A stretch of DNA of 64,000 bases from Gigaspora margarita (lineage: Eukaryota > Glomeromycota > Glomeromycetes > Diversisporales > Gigasporaceae). Both the position numbers and the translations under genes were made by a program. The stretch lies in assembly GCA_009809945.1 (NCBI GenBank), contig WTPW01000624.1:292604-356603 (forward strand). The letters are read 5' to 3'. The notes beneath the pieces were generated by a model that saw only the letters and a list, made by a program, of their open reading frames with translations, made no database searches and was not told the DNA's origin. Shown here in pieces: positions 21,741 to 33,330 of this stretch. How positions within the stretch are numbered: the stretch's first letter is position 1; each line of letters starts with the position of its first letter.

Positions 21741-22997
21741 TTATTTGTTTTATACCTATAATTGATTTAAAGAATCGTCAGTAAATGATTCTTCTCGTGA
21801 TGCAATATACATCTGAAGAAATTTGTAATGTACATAGCATAACTGTTTATTACTAATTCCTGACTTCCTATAATCTTTATATAGGCTGTCAAGCATGAAA
21901 ATTATTACTTTCATTAAATTTCTTAATTCATCTGCTGTCATGTGTGTTATTTCAGATATATTTTTCAATATTTTGAGNCCCTTATGCCTAGGAATCAGCA
22001 TTAATCGTTGCTTAAAGATTTGCATCACTTGTCTTTCACACTAGTCATTTAGAAGTTCTTTAGTATAGTCTAGCATATACTTAAAGAGACCAAGATCTAA
22101 GGTATGCATTCAATCAGGGACGATAGCCTTGTATATAGTAAAGTTGCTAAAAACAAAAAAATATTTACTTATAAATAATAATAATAATGCATTTATTAGT
22201 TTACTTATGCTAATAAACCCAATTAACTTTAATTTATACCTTATTTCCCAAAATGCATTTGGTTCAGGATGAATTGGATAATAATTTTCTTCACTATCCT
22301 CTATTACTTTTTTTATATAATTAGGTGTCTTGACAATATATTAGTCAAGTTAATATTTTTCAAGTTATCCCTCAATACTAAACACAAATAACAAGGACTT
22401 CTTGATGCAGATGACTGGTAAACATTACCCATCTTACTAGCCTCAAGCAAATTAGCTAGTAACATTGAAATTTGTAGAACAAATGATATTAAGTTATCAT
22501 GAATGACGAAATTAAGCTCCGGACCATCAGCAATGGGCTTGAGTAAAATCTTTAAACATTCATGAAAGACTTTTCTTTGTAATTTTTGAAACTCTTTAGA
22601 ATTTTTTGTTGTAGAATTTTTAGCCTTTAAAATAGGTAGGTACCCAATTAAAGCTTTAGATTCTGGCTTGTTTTGCTGGGAGTTGAGAATGTTACCTAGA
22701 GTTTGAAACTGGTTTTATTTGATTAAAACCGATTTTATAATATAAAAAATAAACTGATTATAAACACTAATGTTATCTAAGGATAAAAATATAGGGTGTC
22801 CAAAAGATTTCCCTATATGGTCTAGGATCGTTGCATCAGAATAAAGGATTATCGATAGTAATCGTTGCCCAAGAAGTAATGATGATTCTTTTCGTTTTTA
22901 CCAGAGGCAATTATATTGCTTTTCAAAGATACAGCACTCTATGTTATTTCTTATCTCCCTTTTATTTACAAATTTTAAGAACTAATTGCTTATTTAT

Positions 22998-23047
22998 ACT
23001 ATTGATCATTAATAAAGACTTTATTGTCTTTATTAATGATCAATAGT
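22998..23047. repeat. Perfect 22-bp inverted repeat at an insertion edge
   Basis: ACTATTGATCATTAATAAAG and its exact complement are separated by six bases. It lies at the right side of a stretch (about 22795-23050) that breaks the transposase pseudogene. The left side begins AGGGTGTCCAAAAGATTTCC, which resembles a transposon end, but no matching right end was found. Confidence 0.5.
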
Positions 23048-23899
23048 AAAACATGTACTTAACGCCTTGAAATATTATAATAGGAATTTCTTTGAACATC
23101 ATGTAAGGGATTGTTAAATTATTCAGAAATTTCTTTCCAAACTTTGTTGTTGGAGGGAGAGGTGAAACATTCAGGTTTGAATGCTTATTGAAAAATTTTA
23201 TAAAAGCATCACCAATCGAATTAGACAGTTGATGTTTACTGATAATTTCCATAAATTCATGATATACATCGTTGGGCCAATCAACTTCGTGTGAATATAG
23301 AAGGCTATGAATTGCATCTTCGGATGAAGCATCTTTGTAGTCTTCTGGATCAATCTCGATAGGCATGAAAGAAGACTCAGAATCTGCCAAAAGATGCTCT
23401 GTTTCCATATCAGAAATATTGGAAATATCGGAATGAGATGATGCTGATATGTCTTCGTTCTAACATACAATTATTATATAACGTTTTATAATGTATTCAT
23501 ACAATTATTATATAATATTTATAACTTATAATAGCATTTATAATGCAACTAACTTCATATGTCATAGAATTTTCATAATTATTTTCTGTTTGCATAGAAG
23601 AATCTAACCCAGAATCTGACATAACTTCGTTCTTATTTAAGTATAATTATTAATTATCATTTTAAAACTTTATTAACAAATTATTACTAATTTACCCCAT
23701 ATATTATAGAAGATTCATCTGTATAAGAATCATAACTAGAACTATAATCTGGAAGATTATAAATGCTAGCATCCACTTGCTCATCAAGATCAGTTTGACT
23801 TGCCTCATTAATATAAGGATGACTTTGAGAAATGTGTTGAGATAATGAACTAGATTTTGAAAAATCACGAGGACAATAAGGATATTGCCAACGCATTTT

Positions 23900-24250
23900 G
23901 AAAAAAAATAGAGAAACAGAAANGTAGAGAAAAAATGAAGAGAAAGAAAGTAAAGAAGTGAAAGAAAATAGAAGAAATAGGGAAAAGAAAGCAAATAAGA
24001 AAAAGAGAGAAAAAGTGAATAATAATTGTTAAAAGATGAAAAAAACAAAAAAGAACAAAAATATGAAAGCAAAAGAAAGTGAAATAAATAAAAGAAATAA
24101 AAAAAAGCAAATGAGAGAATGAGAAAAAGAAATAAAAGTGAATTGAATGAATAAAATGAATAAAGAGGATAGAGAGATCGAAAGGTGAAAGATAAACTGA
24201 AAATAATGATATTAAGCGAAATCAAGCAAAGGAAAAAGAGATAAAATGAG
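23900..24250. repeat. AG-rich low-complexity tract
   Basis: Almost pure purine DNA (GAAAGAAAAAGAGA type) upstream of the transposase pseudogene. Long open frames on the minus strand here are runs of Phe, Leu, Ser and Tyr codons caused by composition. One N at 23923. Confidence 0.7.
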
Positions 24251-24589
24251 AAAATAAAAGGGTGCTAGGACAACAGAACCTAGACTGGATTCTGTTCCTC
24301 GGTTTTAAAGAGAAGGGTAAACGACAAATAATAAAAAGTAAAAAAAAGAATATTGAATTAAAGTGATTATCAATTATAAAGGATCAAAGAAAGAAAGTCT
24401 GTAAGAATGTATAATTATTAAAAGAATTTGATTTGTATCTGTTTGTATCTATTTATATCGATTTATATTGATTAAATCAATTTAACTTTATTTTTTAAAC
24501 AAATTTCATACACGAGAAAACACTGTAAACAACTAGTATCATATTATGCATGACCTAACATGTGCAACATTAAATGAGAGCCGCCAAAG

Positions 24590-24720
24590 AAAAACCTGAG
24601 CCATCAGGCTTTCAATTATCTTTTGTAATGGACATAATCGATTTAATTTATTACCTAATAAATTGAATTGATTATGTCCATTACAAAATATAATTGAAAG
24701 ACCGATGACTCAGGTTTTTT
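24590..24720. mobile_element. 131-bp foldback MITE
   Basis: AAAACCTGAGCCATCAGGCT at the left mirrors CCGATGACTCAGGTTTT at the right, and the inner arms (TTTTGTAATGGACATAATCG and its complement) pair over about 30 bp. It is an almost complete palindrome of two arms of about 60 bp. No clear TSD was identified. Confidence 0.65.
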
Positions 24721-25078
24721 CATTAAACTCAGTCAGCAATAAATCTCATTACAAGTATAATGATCAAAACAACAAATAAGTATCTTTCAAATTTTTTCTT
24801 TAGTTACATTTTCATCATTCAAATTTTTTTCAATCGGTATGTTTTTCATTATTACGTTTCATTATTTTTTATTTTTTTTCTGCTTACAATGAGATAAGTA
24901 TACAAATAAGATAAGTATCTTTTCTTTTTCTTTCAGTAGTTTTTCATCATTACGTTTTAATTTTTTTCCCTGCTTACGAAAGCCTTTACAATTATTTAAA
25001 TACAATGAATTTCTAGCGTTTGAAGATAAAGACATTTTTGAAATACTTTTTTGTAATTTTGAAACAAAGAAAAACACA

Positions 25079-26990
25079 AAAAACTTACCTTCTACTACTC
25101 CTAACATACCACATAATAATGAACTACCTCAATCTGTTCATTTTCAATTGGTTTCTAACCCTAAACAACCATTTCTAAATGTTCGTTCTCAATCAGTTTC
25201 TTATGATGCCTCTAATCCCCAACAAACACCTCATACTTTTCGTTTTCAACTATCTCAATTAGTTTCTAATACACTATATAATTCTGATTATCCTCAACAA
25301 ACATCTACTAATGCTAACCCTCAAAAACAACCTTATAATACTCATTGTGATGATTATGATACATCATCAGAAAGTATTTTAAGTGTACAAAGCATTTTCT
25401 CCAAAATGAGAAGAAGAAGTCGCAACAACAAACATCTCAACAACACTCTCACCAATTCTCTCATCAACAATCTCATTAATAATCTTGTCAACCTTCTCGT
25501 CAACCTTCTTAAGCACTTCCACCTTCTCACTATGAATCCCAGGATAACGATAGAAATCGTTCCTCACCATAGTATTCACCTGATCTAAAACATCGAGGAA
25601 GTTCCTGTAAAAGATCAACCAATCAAGAAAGATCACGTGAAAGATCAACCAATCAAGATGCACCATGTACTAGTAAAATTTCAATACAAGATATATAAGC
25701 CTTTTGTTTTTTTTTGTTTTTCTTTGAATAGAAACTTTTTTTTTTTTATTAATGAGTAACTTCTTTTTTTTTTTAATAAAACAAAAAAAAATAAGACCAT
25801 CACCACTACTGCTACCACCAAGAGTTTGAAAGGCTCTATACCCAAAATCAGCAGCTGTATCTATTACTCAAATGGCTCAATGAAGATGTTCAAGAAATAA
25901 AAACTGAACTAAAGAGAAAAAGAGATGAGCAAGAGAATGAACTCTCCCCTCAAGTGATGGATGTAAGTGAATTTCTTTCTAAATATTTTTTTTTTATATT
26001 GAATATATTCATTGTAAATATTTTTTGTTTTTTTTTATTTTTAAAGAGGATATATAATGGCATTGTAAAACGTTTATTTCTGTACCATATTTACTCGAAC
26101 CAAAGTGTTCTAAAGAAGGTATTGAAGAGTTACCTTAAGGAGAAACTTCCTAATTTTATGCGAAGTATAAGTTCAAATCAGTTTATAAACCATTTTTATA
26201 GTGAATAGTGTAGTGCAGTATGTTATTAATCAATAATATATATATTTTTTTAATCTTGTTATTTTATTGATCACTAATGATAACAATTAATATCATTGTT
26301 GTCTTTTTATTATGATATTATTAATTACTATTTAATCATTCTAACTTAATAAATTTGTGATAATAGCTCCTCCAAAAAATAAAGAATAATTGAGGTACAG
26401 CATTGCAGAGCATTAGATCAGTGATGTGGAAAGTTTTGGCTCAGAACGGGTGCCCTCCTTGAAAAGCAATGCCAAGGCCTCCATAATTGTAAAATGGAAA
26501 GAAAATCCAAAAATAGGCGAGTGTCATCGCTTATTGGTTGAAATAAATAGTGAAAATATGTTCTGGATTTTTGTAATAGCAAGGGCTGCATTTTCAGAAA
26601 TTACAGTTCCCACCCTAACAAGTAAACATTGTGCTTTTTCACTTGCGATATGCGATATATTTTTAAATCTGAAATCCAAGAGTATTACATGTGATAAAAA
26701 AAATATGAAACATCGTATAAAGAAGTATCTTGTATATATTTGCTATTTTATTTATTTCTTTATCGTATAATATTTTAAACAATACTAACATTTTAATAAA
26801 TATAGAACAATTTTAATAATGGTGGTCCATTATATAATTCGTCTGAAACAATTATGAATAATGAATCAGAGGTTCAGCACCCTTCTGATTCATGGCAAAA
26901 TACTTCTGAATTAGAATCTAGGGTATCTTCTCAGGGTCTTTCGCAGAAAGAATTAGAGAATTTGTTTGGGCTTGATAATTATGATGATTA
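25079..26990 (+). pseudogene. Unrecognised multi-exon gene, broken
   Basis: Coding-like plus-strand segments appear in several frames. 25079-25690 encodes a Gln/Ser/Asn/Pro-rich protein (LVSNPKQPFLNVRSQS) that turns into a QQTSQQHSHQ-type stretch and then an Arg-Ser-rich end with ERSTNQE repeated, broken by in-frame TAA/TAG codons. 25799-25963 encodes a helical segment (FERLYTQNQQLYLLLKWLNE, then EIKTELKRKRDEQ) ending in a GTAAGT donor; 26047-26208 continues after an AG. Further pieces are SVMWKVLAQNGCPP (near 26416), ECHRLLVEINSENMFW (near 26520) and, after an AG near 26806, NGGPLYNSSETIMNNES to LENLFGLDNYDD with a stop near 26990. The family is not known to me. It could be a host pseudogene or part of a transposon. 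Confidence 0.45.
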
Positions 26991-27138
26991 GTTTAGTTTT
27001 AATTAGTCATATTTGTTGTATGTAATTTAGCAATATGTATTTCTTTTAATCAATAAAATTCAAATTGCATTTGTCTGCATTATAAAAAGTAATATTTGAT
27101 ATTAATATTAATTTACTAAATATGAGTAATAAGTATAA

Positions 27139-27155
27139 AGTATAATAGTATTGAT
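27139..27155. repeat. Left target-site duplication of the full-length LINE
   Basis: AGTATAATAGTATTGAT, identical to 36483-36499. Confidence 0.9.
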
Positions 27156-27597
27156 TTTTTTTTTTTTTTTTATTTTTTTTTAAGGTGAGGTCTTGCTCAT
27201 ATCTTTATTAGTAATTTAATAAGTTACTACATGGAGTATACTATCTAGTAAATTACATGCAAGAATGGGAGCTCAGACTAATTTATCTGTGACCTAAACC
27301 TACTAGAGTGGTCAAGACTCACCTAGTTTTGGATAGTTAGTATGAAGTTTAATGGGACACTGTACTTTATCCAGTTAATAGCCCATAGATCAATTTTTCT
27401 AAGAGCTATTCCCAGAGGAGGACAGTGGGTAGTATCTGTATGTAGCTGGTCAGTTGCCCACATGGGCAATTGTAAGTAAATGTTCTGTGTTTGTGTTTTC
27501 ATCTGTGGGATCGTGAGGGAGTAGGATTTGGATTTGAGGTGGGGTATCTAATGTTTTTAGACTGTCTCCATTGGGCAAACTTGGAGCAGTAGGGCTT

Positions 27598-30500
27598 CTA
27601 TAGCTGTTCGTATATCGCATCGGAGATTTGAAGAAGAGTTTGTATGACAATTTGTGAAGCTATTTTGGTAGGAAGGCTAAATGGAGGAAAGTGTAGGTCC
27701 TGAATAAGATATGACAGAATCAGTCCTTTAAGAGTAGTATTGAGGTAGTAGGGGGTGAATATAGAAGGTTGTGGGCTAAATGAGGGGTGCTTGTGTATTG
27801 TATTCACAAGATCCGTGATCAGTGAGGTAGGCAGGTCCAAATCAGTTTTGGCAACTGTGTTTTGTATAGCAGTAAGGATAATCGTGTCGAGCAGTTGTGT
27901 ATTAAGGCATGTGAGCCAATGAGTTGGGGAATCCTGGGTTTCGCAGTTGAAGCAGGAGCTACTAGGGAATAGGTCAGGGTATATATGATGGAAGTGAGCA
28001 TGGGTGGGTAGTTTATTTAGAAGTAATTTGACTTTGAAGGCCTTAGAAGTATTCAGCTTGAAGTTGGCAGTATTGTTATGTATTTTTTGGTTATTGTTCA
28101 GGTATGACCAAGTAGAATCCCAGTCAATATAGTGTGCAAAGTTGGACCATTCATTAGCTCTGTGTTGGGATGACCACATAGCTATAACATGTGCCCTACA
28201 GATGTTCTTAATAAACTTCCTAGATATGTGCTCAATGTGTGTATTTTCCCAAGAAAGGATATGATGAGGGTTGAATATGTTAGTGTAGTTAAAGGACAGT
28301 GAGGGAGCTGAGTCGTGTTGTCTAGCTAGGGAGTCAGCTAGATTGTTGAAGCAGTCCTCAGCATGAGCTTGGACTTTGCTCATGGTGAGGCTAATGTTAT
28401 AGGATTTAATTATTCCAAGGAGTGTATGCCATATTGGCCATGCTATGAATTTGAATTGTTTTGGGGTATTAGTACTGAATCTAATTAGTTTGTCATATTT
28501 AGAGATAACTGATTGTGAGTCAGTGAATATCTGCACAGTAGAATTACGTGTGACAGTAGAGATCGCAGAAAGAATTGCAACTAGTTCAACTTTGTATGAT
28601 GAGGGCCAATTAGTTAATTTAGCTGTGAATTTTTGTGAGGCTTGATTGTCTACTAGCTGCACCCAGCCAATTCCCATTGAACATTGGTTTGATCCAATAT
28701 TTTTGACTGAGCCATCCGTGTAAAAGGTGAATGTAGCTTTGTCAGAATTCTGGTTTGCCAGGGCTATTAGCTGTGAGGAAGCCTTATTTTGGTGGAATAG
28801 GTGAGATACGAGAGAGTCTGTTATGTGTATTGTAGGTGGCAAAGGGATTGTTAGTGGGTGTTTGATGGCTGTTGAGAAAATAAGGTCCAGATAGTTAGCA
28901 TTGAAGTTGAGTTGGTGGTTTGGCTGGATTCGGCCATGAAATTTAGTGGATAGTACTGCTGATACTTCAATAGTGCACGCTNGCTAGGGAGTCAGCTAGA
29001 TTGTTGAAGCAGTCCTCAGCATGAGCTTGGACTTTGCTCATGGTGAGGCTAATGTTATAGGATTTAATTATTCCAAGGAGTGTATGCCATATTGGCCATG
29101 CTATGAATTTGAATTGTTTTGGGGTATTAGTACTGAATCTAATTAGTTTGTCATATTTAGAGATAACTGATTGTGAGTCAGTGAATATCTGCACAGTAGA
29201 ATTACGTGTGACAGTAGAGATCGCAGAAAGAATTGCAACTAGTTCAACTTTGTATGATGAGGGCCAATTAGTTAATTTAGCTGTGAATTTTTGTGAGGCT
29301 TGATTGTCTACTAGCTGCACCCAGCCAATTCCCATTGAACATTGGTTTGATCCAATATTTTTGACTGAGCCATCCGTGTAAAAGGTGAATGTAGCTTTGT
29401 CAGAATTCTGGTTTGCCAGGGCTATTAGCTGTGAGGAAGCCTTATTTTGGTGGAATAGGTGAGATACGAGAGAGTCTGTTATGTGTATTGTAGGTGGCAA
29501 AGGGATTGTTAGTGGGTGTTTGATGGCTGTTGAGAAAATAAGGTCCAGATAGTTAGCATTGAAGTTGAGTTGGTGGTTTGGCTGGATTCGGCCATGAAAT
29601 TTAGTGGATAGTACTGCTGATACTTCAATAGTGCACGCTAATGGAATTCACGTGGAGTTGAGGGCGCATCCTGGGCAGAGAGTACAGGAGTTTTGGGGAA
29701 GTGGGTATAGTTGTAGGTGGTTTAAATCTATGTTTGAGTTCTAGTGTGTAATGGATATTGTATTAGAATAGGAAAAGTATCTACGAGCTTTTCCAATGAT
29801 GATATTATTTTCAGAGTAAGTAAGTATCCAGGGTTTGGTCCAGTGGTAAATGAGGCTAGTGTGATAAGCGAATAGGTTGATCCCTTGTGGTTGGTATTGG
29901 TCCTTGATCGTTCTGTGAAGATTGTTGTCAAGGATGGTTTGCTCTAGAGCTAGAAACCATTGAGGTTGTTTGCCTTTAGGTAGGTAGTGAATTCTAGGAG
30001 ATATATGTTGCCATGCCAGGAGTACCTTGTTGTTTGCTGAGCATAGCTGCTCTAGGTACATAATTTGCTTGTTTCGCAACTGTTTTTTGAATTGTTTGTA
30101 TTTGGGATGGGTCCTAAGAACCTGTTCTAGAGGAAAGTTACTGCTGCTGATTGTTTCGGGCCAGGCAATATTGTCATTTGCAGTAACTGATATGCCCAGT
30201 CTAGAGAAGAGAAGAATAATTTTAAAGGTGGTAGTTAGTCGATTGGGGCCATCAACCCAGGGTGCTAGGAGTTGGAGTATGCTAGTTGTAGACCACAGGT
30301 TGTTTTGCAACTGTTGTAGTCTGATTCGTGTGGTTTTACCAAGTATGTTATTGTCATTAATTCTTATTAAAAGGTTGGAGATATGGTGTTGCAATTGTAT
30401 GTCCCAAATATTGCGTATATTATATATATTGTAGTTGAGCATAGTGCTATTTGGTATAGAACGGGAGAGCTGTGATTTGTGTTTAGCTACAGTTAGATAC

Positions 30501-33319
30501 TGCGATAGTATTTTAGAGCATGTGGAGTATGAAAGTATAGTATTGTGCAAATGGTACTCTATGGTCGGAATCAAGACTGTATTAATGATATATATAATCT
30601 GCTTGTCTGTGATCTTTTTAGTTTTAGTAATGTTAATCAGGTGGGTGGCTTCTTCTCGGATTAGTTTGGTTTGTTGTATGTTTTTGTTATCTAGGGTAAA
30701 CCAGCATCCTAAAAACTTGAATGGCAGATTGGATGGTAGTGGTTTGAGCTGGTGGTTAAAGTATGAAAAAGGAGCTGGGGTTTTGTGGTTTGTGGTAAAA
30801 ATAGACTTGGATGGGTTGATTTGAATATCTGCCATTTGGTAAAAGAATGTAGCAATTTGTGTAGTTAGTTTTAATTCCTCGGGGGATGAGGTAATCCATA
30901 GTGTGTCGTCCATGTATGCTAGTACCGAAACTGCGAAGCAAAGTTGGTAGTTCTTGTGAGAGGATAGGTTGGTTTTCTAGTTAACTTGTAGTGAGTAGCT
31001 GGGTATTTGTGTGGTGATGTTGTTTATTAGAGGGTCGTAGTATATCCTCCAGAAAAGAGGAGTGATTGTCTCTCCTTGGTCGATACCGTTTTTGACAGTA
31101 TATGTATTAGTGAGGCCTAAGTTTGTAATTACTCGGTTGTGGCGGTCGAAAAGTAGATTGGTGAGGGTGTCAATAAGGGGTTGCAGCATGCATATGCGTG
31201 ATAGGGCCTTGGCGAATAGCTCGAACTGTACAGAGTCATATGCCTTGCTCATATCTTGGGAGATTAGCCATATTGGCTTACTGTTGCAGCATGCGTCTTC
31301 AATAACATTGTTGAGGATGTGTATTGGTATTGATGTACTGTTGCCGGGTAGTGTGACGTAGTTGAAGGGAGAAAGGATTTGATGTTGAGTGAAGGTTTTG
31401 TTTAGCCGATTGGTAAGGAGTTTTGTATATAGCTTTCTAATGTGTACTACTAGACTGATTGGTCTAGTGTTTACAAGATTGCCATCGAAGATTGGCTTTT
31501 TAGAGATTGGAAAAATGTAGCCTTCTTTCTACTGTTTAGGTGTTGTGTGTGCTTGTAGGCACCGGTTGAAAAGGGCAGTAATTGCTGTCAGGCAACCCAA
31601 ACCCGAATGTTTTATCATTTCGTAACTGATGCCTGATGGCCCACAGGCTTTATTGTTAGGGAGTTGTATTAGAGTGTTAAGAATTTCCTCTATGGAGAAT
31701 GGTTGCAGTATGTCAGAGTACCACTCTAAGTTGATGTAGGGTTTCGGAGTATATTCCTCTGCCCAGAGAGTATTAAATATATTGGTGTCGAGGTTTCTGG
31801 GAGCGGTCCATCGATCAAAGTGTGTTTGGATATGCATTTTGATATCAACTGGGTCGGTAATTACTTCTGTGTTAGTTCTGAAGTTATCGAACCTTACAGG
31901 ATTCCTGTGTCTGTTAAGTATGCTATTTATCATAGAGGTTGGATGAGTAATGAGCTTGGAGCATCATTTTTGAATAGATTCAGAGATGTGCTNACGAGTG
32001 TNTTTGACATTTTCTATACTGNGAGCATGATAGAGGTTCTTCCATTCTGTGTTGGCAGCTGTGATCCAATTAGGTAGAAGGCTATGCCTTGTGGGTAGTG
32101 GTTCTAGATTTAACTGGTGTGCTGAATTAAGGTTTAATATTGTGGTGTTGTGATGTATTGGGATGTCAGAGTTAGTATTGAGGGCCTGTTTGGTCTGCCT
32201 AATAATATTGCTTAGCTTCTTTAGGCTATGGTGTAGTAATGTGGCTTTAGATAAGAAAGTGTGATGGAAATTACGCATAGTGGTTCTCTTGTTAGGTATC
32301 CATTGCATTGCAGCACTGGTAATACTTAGTTGGATCTTGTGCCATGTATTCTCTAGAGTTTCTGTAGTTTGTGTTTCTGTAGGTGCACAGTTTTGACGTA
32401 GATTGGTTGTGATCTGATCAGCAAAGTTTTGCCATTTTTCAGTGTTCATAAGTTTGTAGTTGAAGATTCTCCTGCGGGATCTGCTTTTATGTCTAGGTTG
32501 TTCTATGTATGCATATGGGAAGGACCACTGAGAAGTAAGGATCTTATGGTCACTTAGAGTCGAGGTTTTGGGATCGTCTAGATTGAAACCTAGCAAGTAG
32601 GGTATTAGGGGTGAATATGTCCAAATGTAATCTATCCGGCTGTGGTGTGCAGCTCTCCGCCATGTAGAGGCTAGTGATTGTGTATGGGTAGACAGGTCTG
32701 TGAAGTTGTTGTATGTTAGAAATTGTAAAAGCTTATATTTGCTGTTAGAGGTTAGCGTATTGTCTGTAGTAGCGTTGAAGTCTCCCAGTATTATAGGTAG
32801 GATATTGTTTGATATAGCTTGTTGAATCCACTGTATCACTGTATCTTGGACCTGGAGTCTGAGCTGCTGCTCACTACAGGGGAGGTATACAGATATAATT
32901 CGGAATTTGAAGTCATGTTTAAAGAAAAGGTCTATGGCAATTGCGTATCCCAGAGAGGTGGTACTATTGAGAACTTTGTGAATGTGTGGGACAAGGGTGT
33001 TGCGTATCATGATCGCTGTACCAGCTTTGGCACTGTCAGTGCAGGACCAAAAGTATGTAAAGTGGTTTGTTTTGTTGGGTCTGTAACCTACAGGGTTGCT
33101 AGATAGTTTGGTTTCAGTAATGCTGATAATGTCAAGGTTGTGAGANAAACAATAGTATTCCCATGTTTCTTTTTTGGTATTATTATTGAGTCCTTGAACA
33201 TTGTGTGTACTAATTGAGAGATCAAGAGGTAGCAAACAATTGGTGTCTGGCTGTAAGGTAGTAGAGGTCGTGGATGTTGTAGGAACGGTTGTAGCTTGGG
33301 AAGTTTCAGTAGTAGTCAT
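27598..33319 (-). pseudogene. LINE ORF2: AP endonuclease, reverse transcriptase, RNase H, broken
   Basis: One frame runs from 33319 with in-frame stops at about 31964, 31529, 30977 and 29741; a 658-bp tandem duplication (658 = 3n+1) then shifts it. The endonuclease (about residues 30-270) shows STHNVQGL, ITETKL, ILGDFNATTDN, SRIDYIW and LSDHKIL. The reverse transcriptase shows NNKACGPSGISYEMIKHSG (near 31650), MSKAYDSVQ (motif A), NGIDQGETITPLFWR (motif B) and YMDDTLW (motif C, near 30913). RNase H shows FYTDGS, VELVAILSAIS, IFTDSQSV and NNLADSLARQHD with the expected D-E-D-D residues. A Cys-rich stretch (LCPGCALNST, then a TGA) lies between RT and RNase H near 29660. Catalytic motifs are intact, but the stops mean no full protein. 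Confidence 0.85.
28325..29638. repeat. Exact tandem duplication of a 658-bp segment, with an N at the junction
   Basis: 28325-28980 and 28983-29638 appear identical base for base in the parts compared throughout. The only uncertain base is N at 28982, where the repeat predicts A. The duplicated piece covers the start of the LINE RNase H region. Identity and the N suggest an assembly artefact or a very recent duplication. Confidence 0.9.
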
Positions 33320-33330
33320 TAATTAGTGAT

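Larger units (their letters stand above)
20640..23896 (-). pseudogene. Plavaka-like transposase with N-terminal C2H2 finger, decayed
   Basis: Minus-strand pieces occur in collinear order. 23896-23687 is a C2H2-type start (YCPRDFSKSSSLSQHISQSH) in which the first Cys is replaced by Tyr. 23408-23040 is an acidic stretch, then ISKHQLSNSIGDAFIKFFNK and TKFGKKFLNN. About 22700-22350 is an open frame with IGYLPILKAKNSTT, FQKLQRKVFHECLKILLKPI and a PCYLCL motif. 22028-21756 has TADELRNLMKVIIFMLDSLY; 21512-21306 has RKYESINSMTTETYETLHKN; 21138-20880 and then 20735-20640 carry ELNWYGLV, a GTAAGT donor and DLLELTLVRWYNEVGEL. This order matches the Plavaka-like (CACTA-related) transposases abundant in AM fungi. 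Insertions (22795-23050 and 21667-21740), stops and frameshifts show it is dead. The family name is from motif recognition only. Confidence 0.65.

Noticed and set aside
23704-24225. 173-codon hydrophobic minus-strand frame that looks like a membrane protein
   Set aside because: It lies over an AG-rich simple tract and merely reflects composition.
29103-29303. Identical 66-codon plus-strand frames at 28445 and 29103
   Set aside because: They are antisense shadows of the duplicated LINE RNase H segment.
30027-30824. Two plus-strand frames of about 130 codons
   Set aside because: Antisense to the LINE reverse transcriptase region, with no motif of their own.
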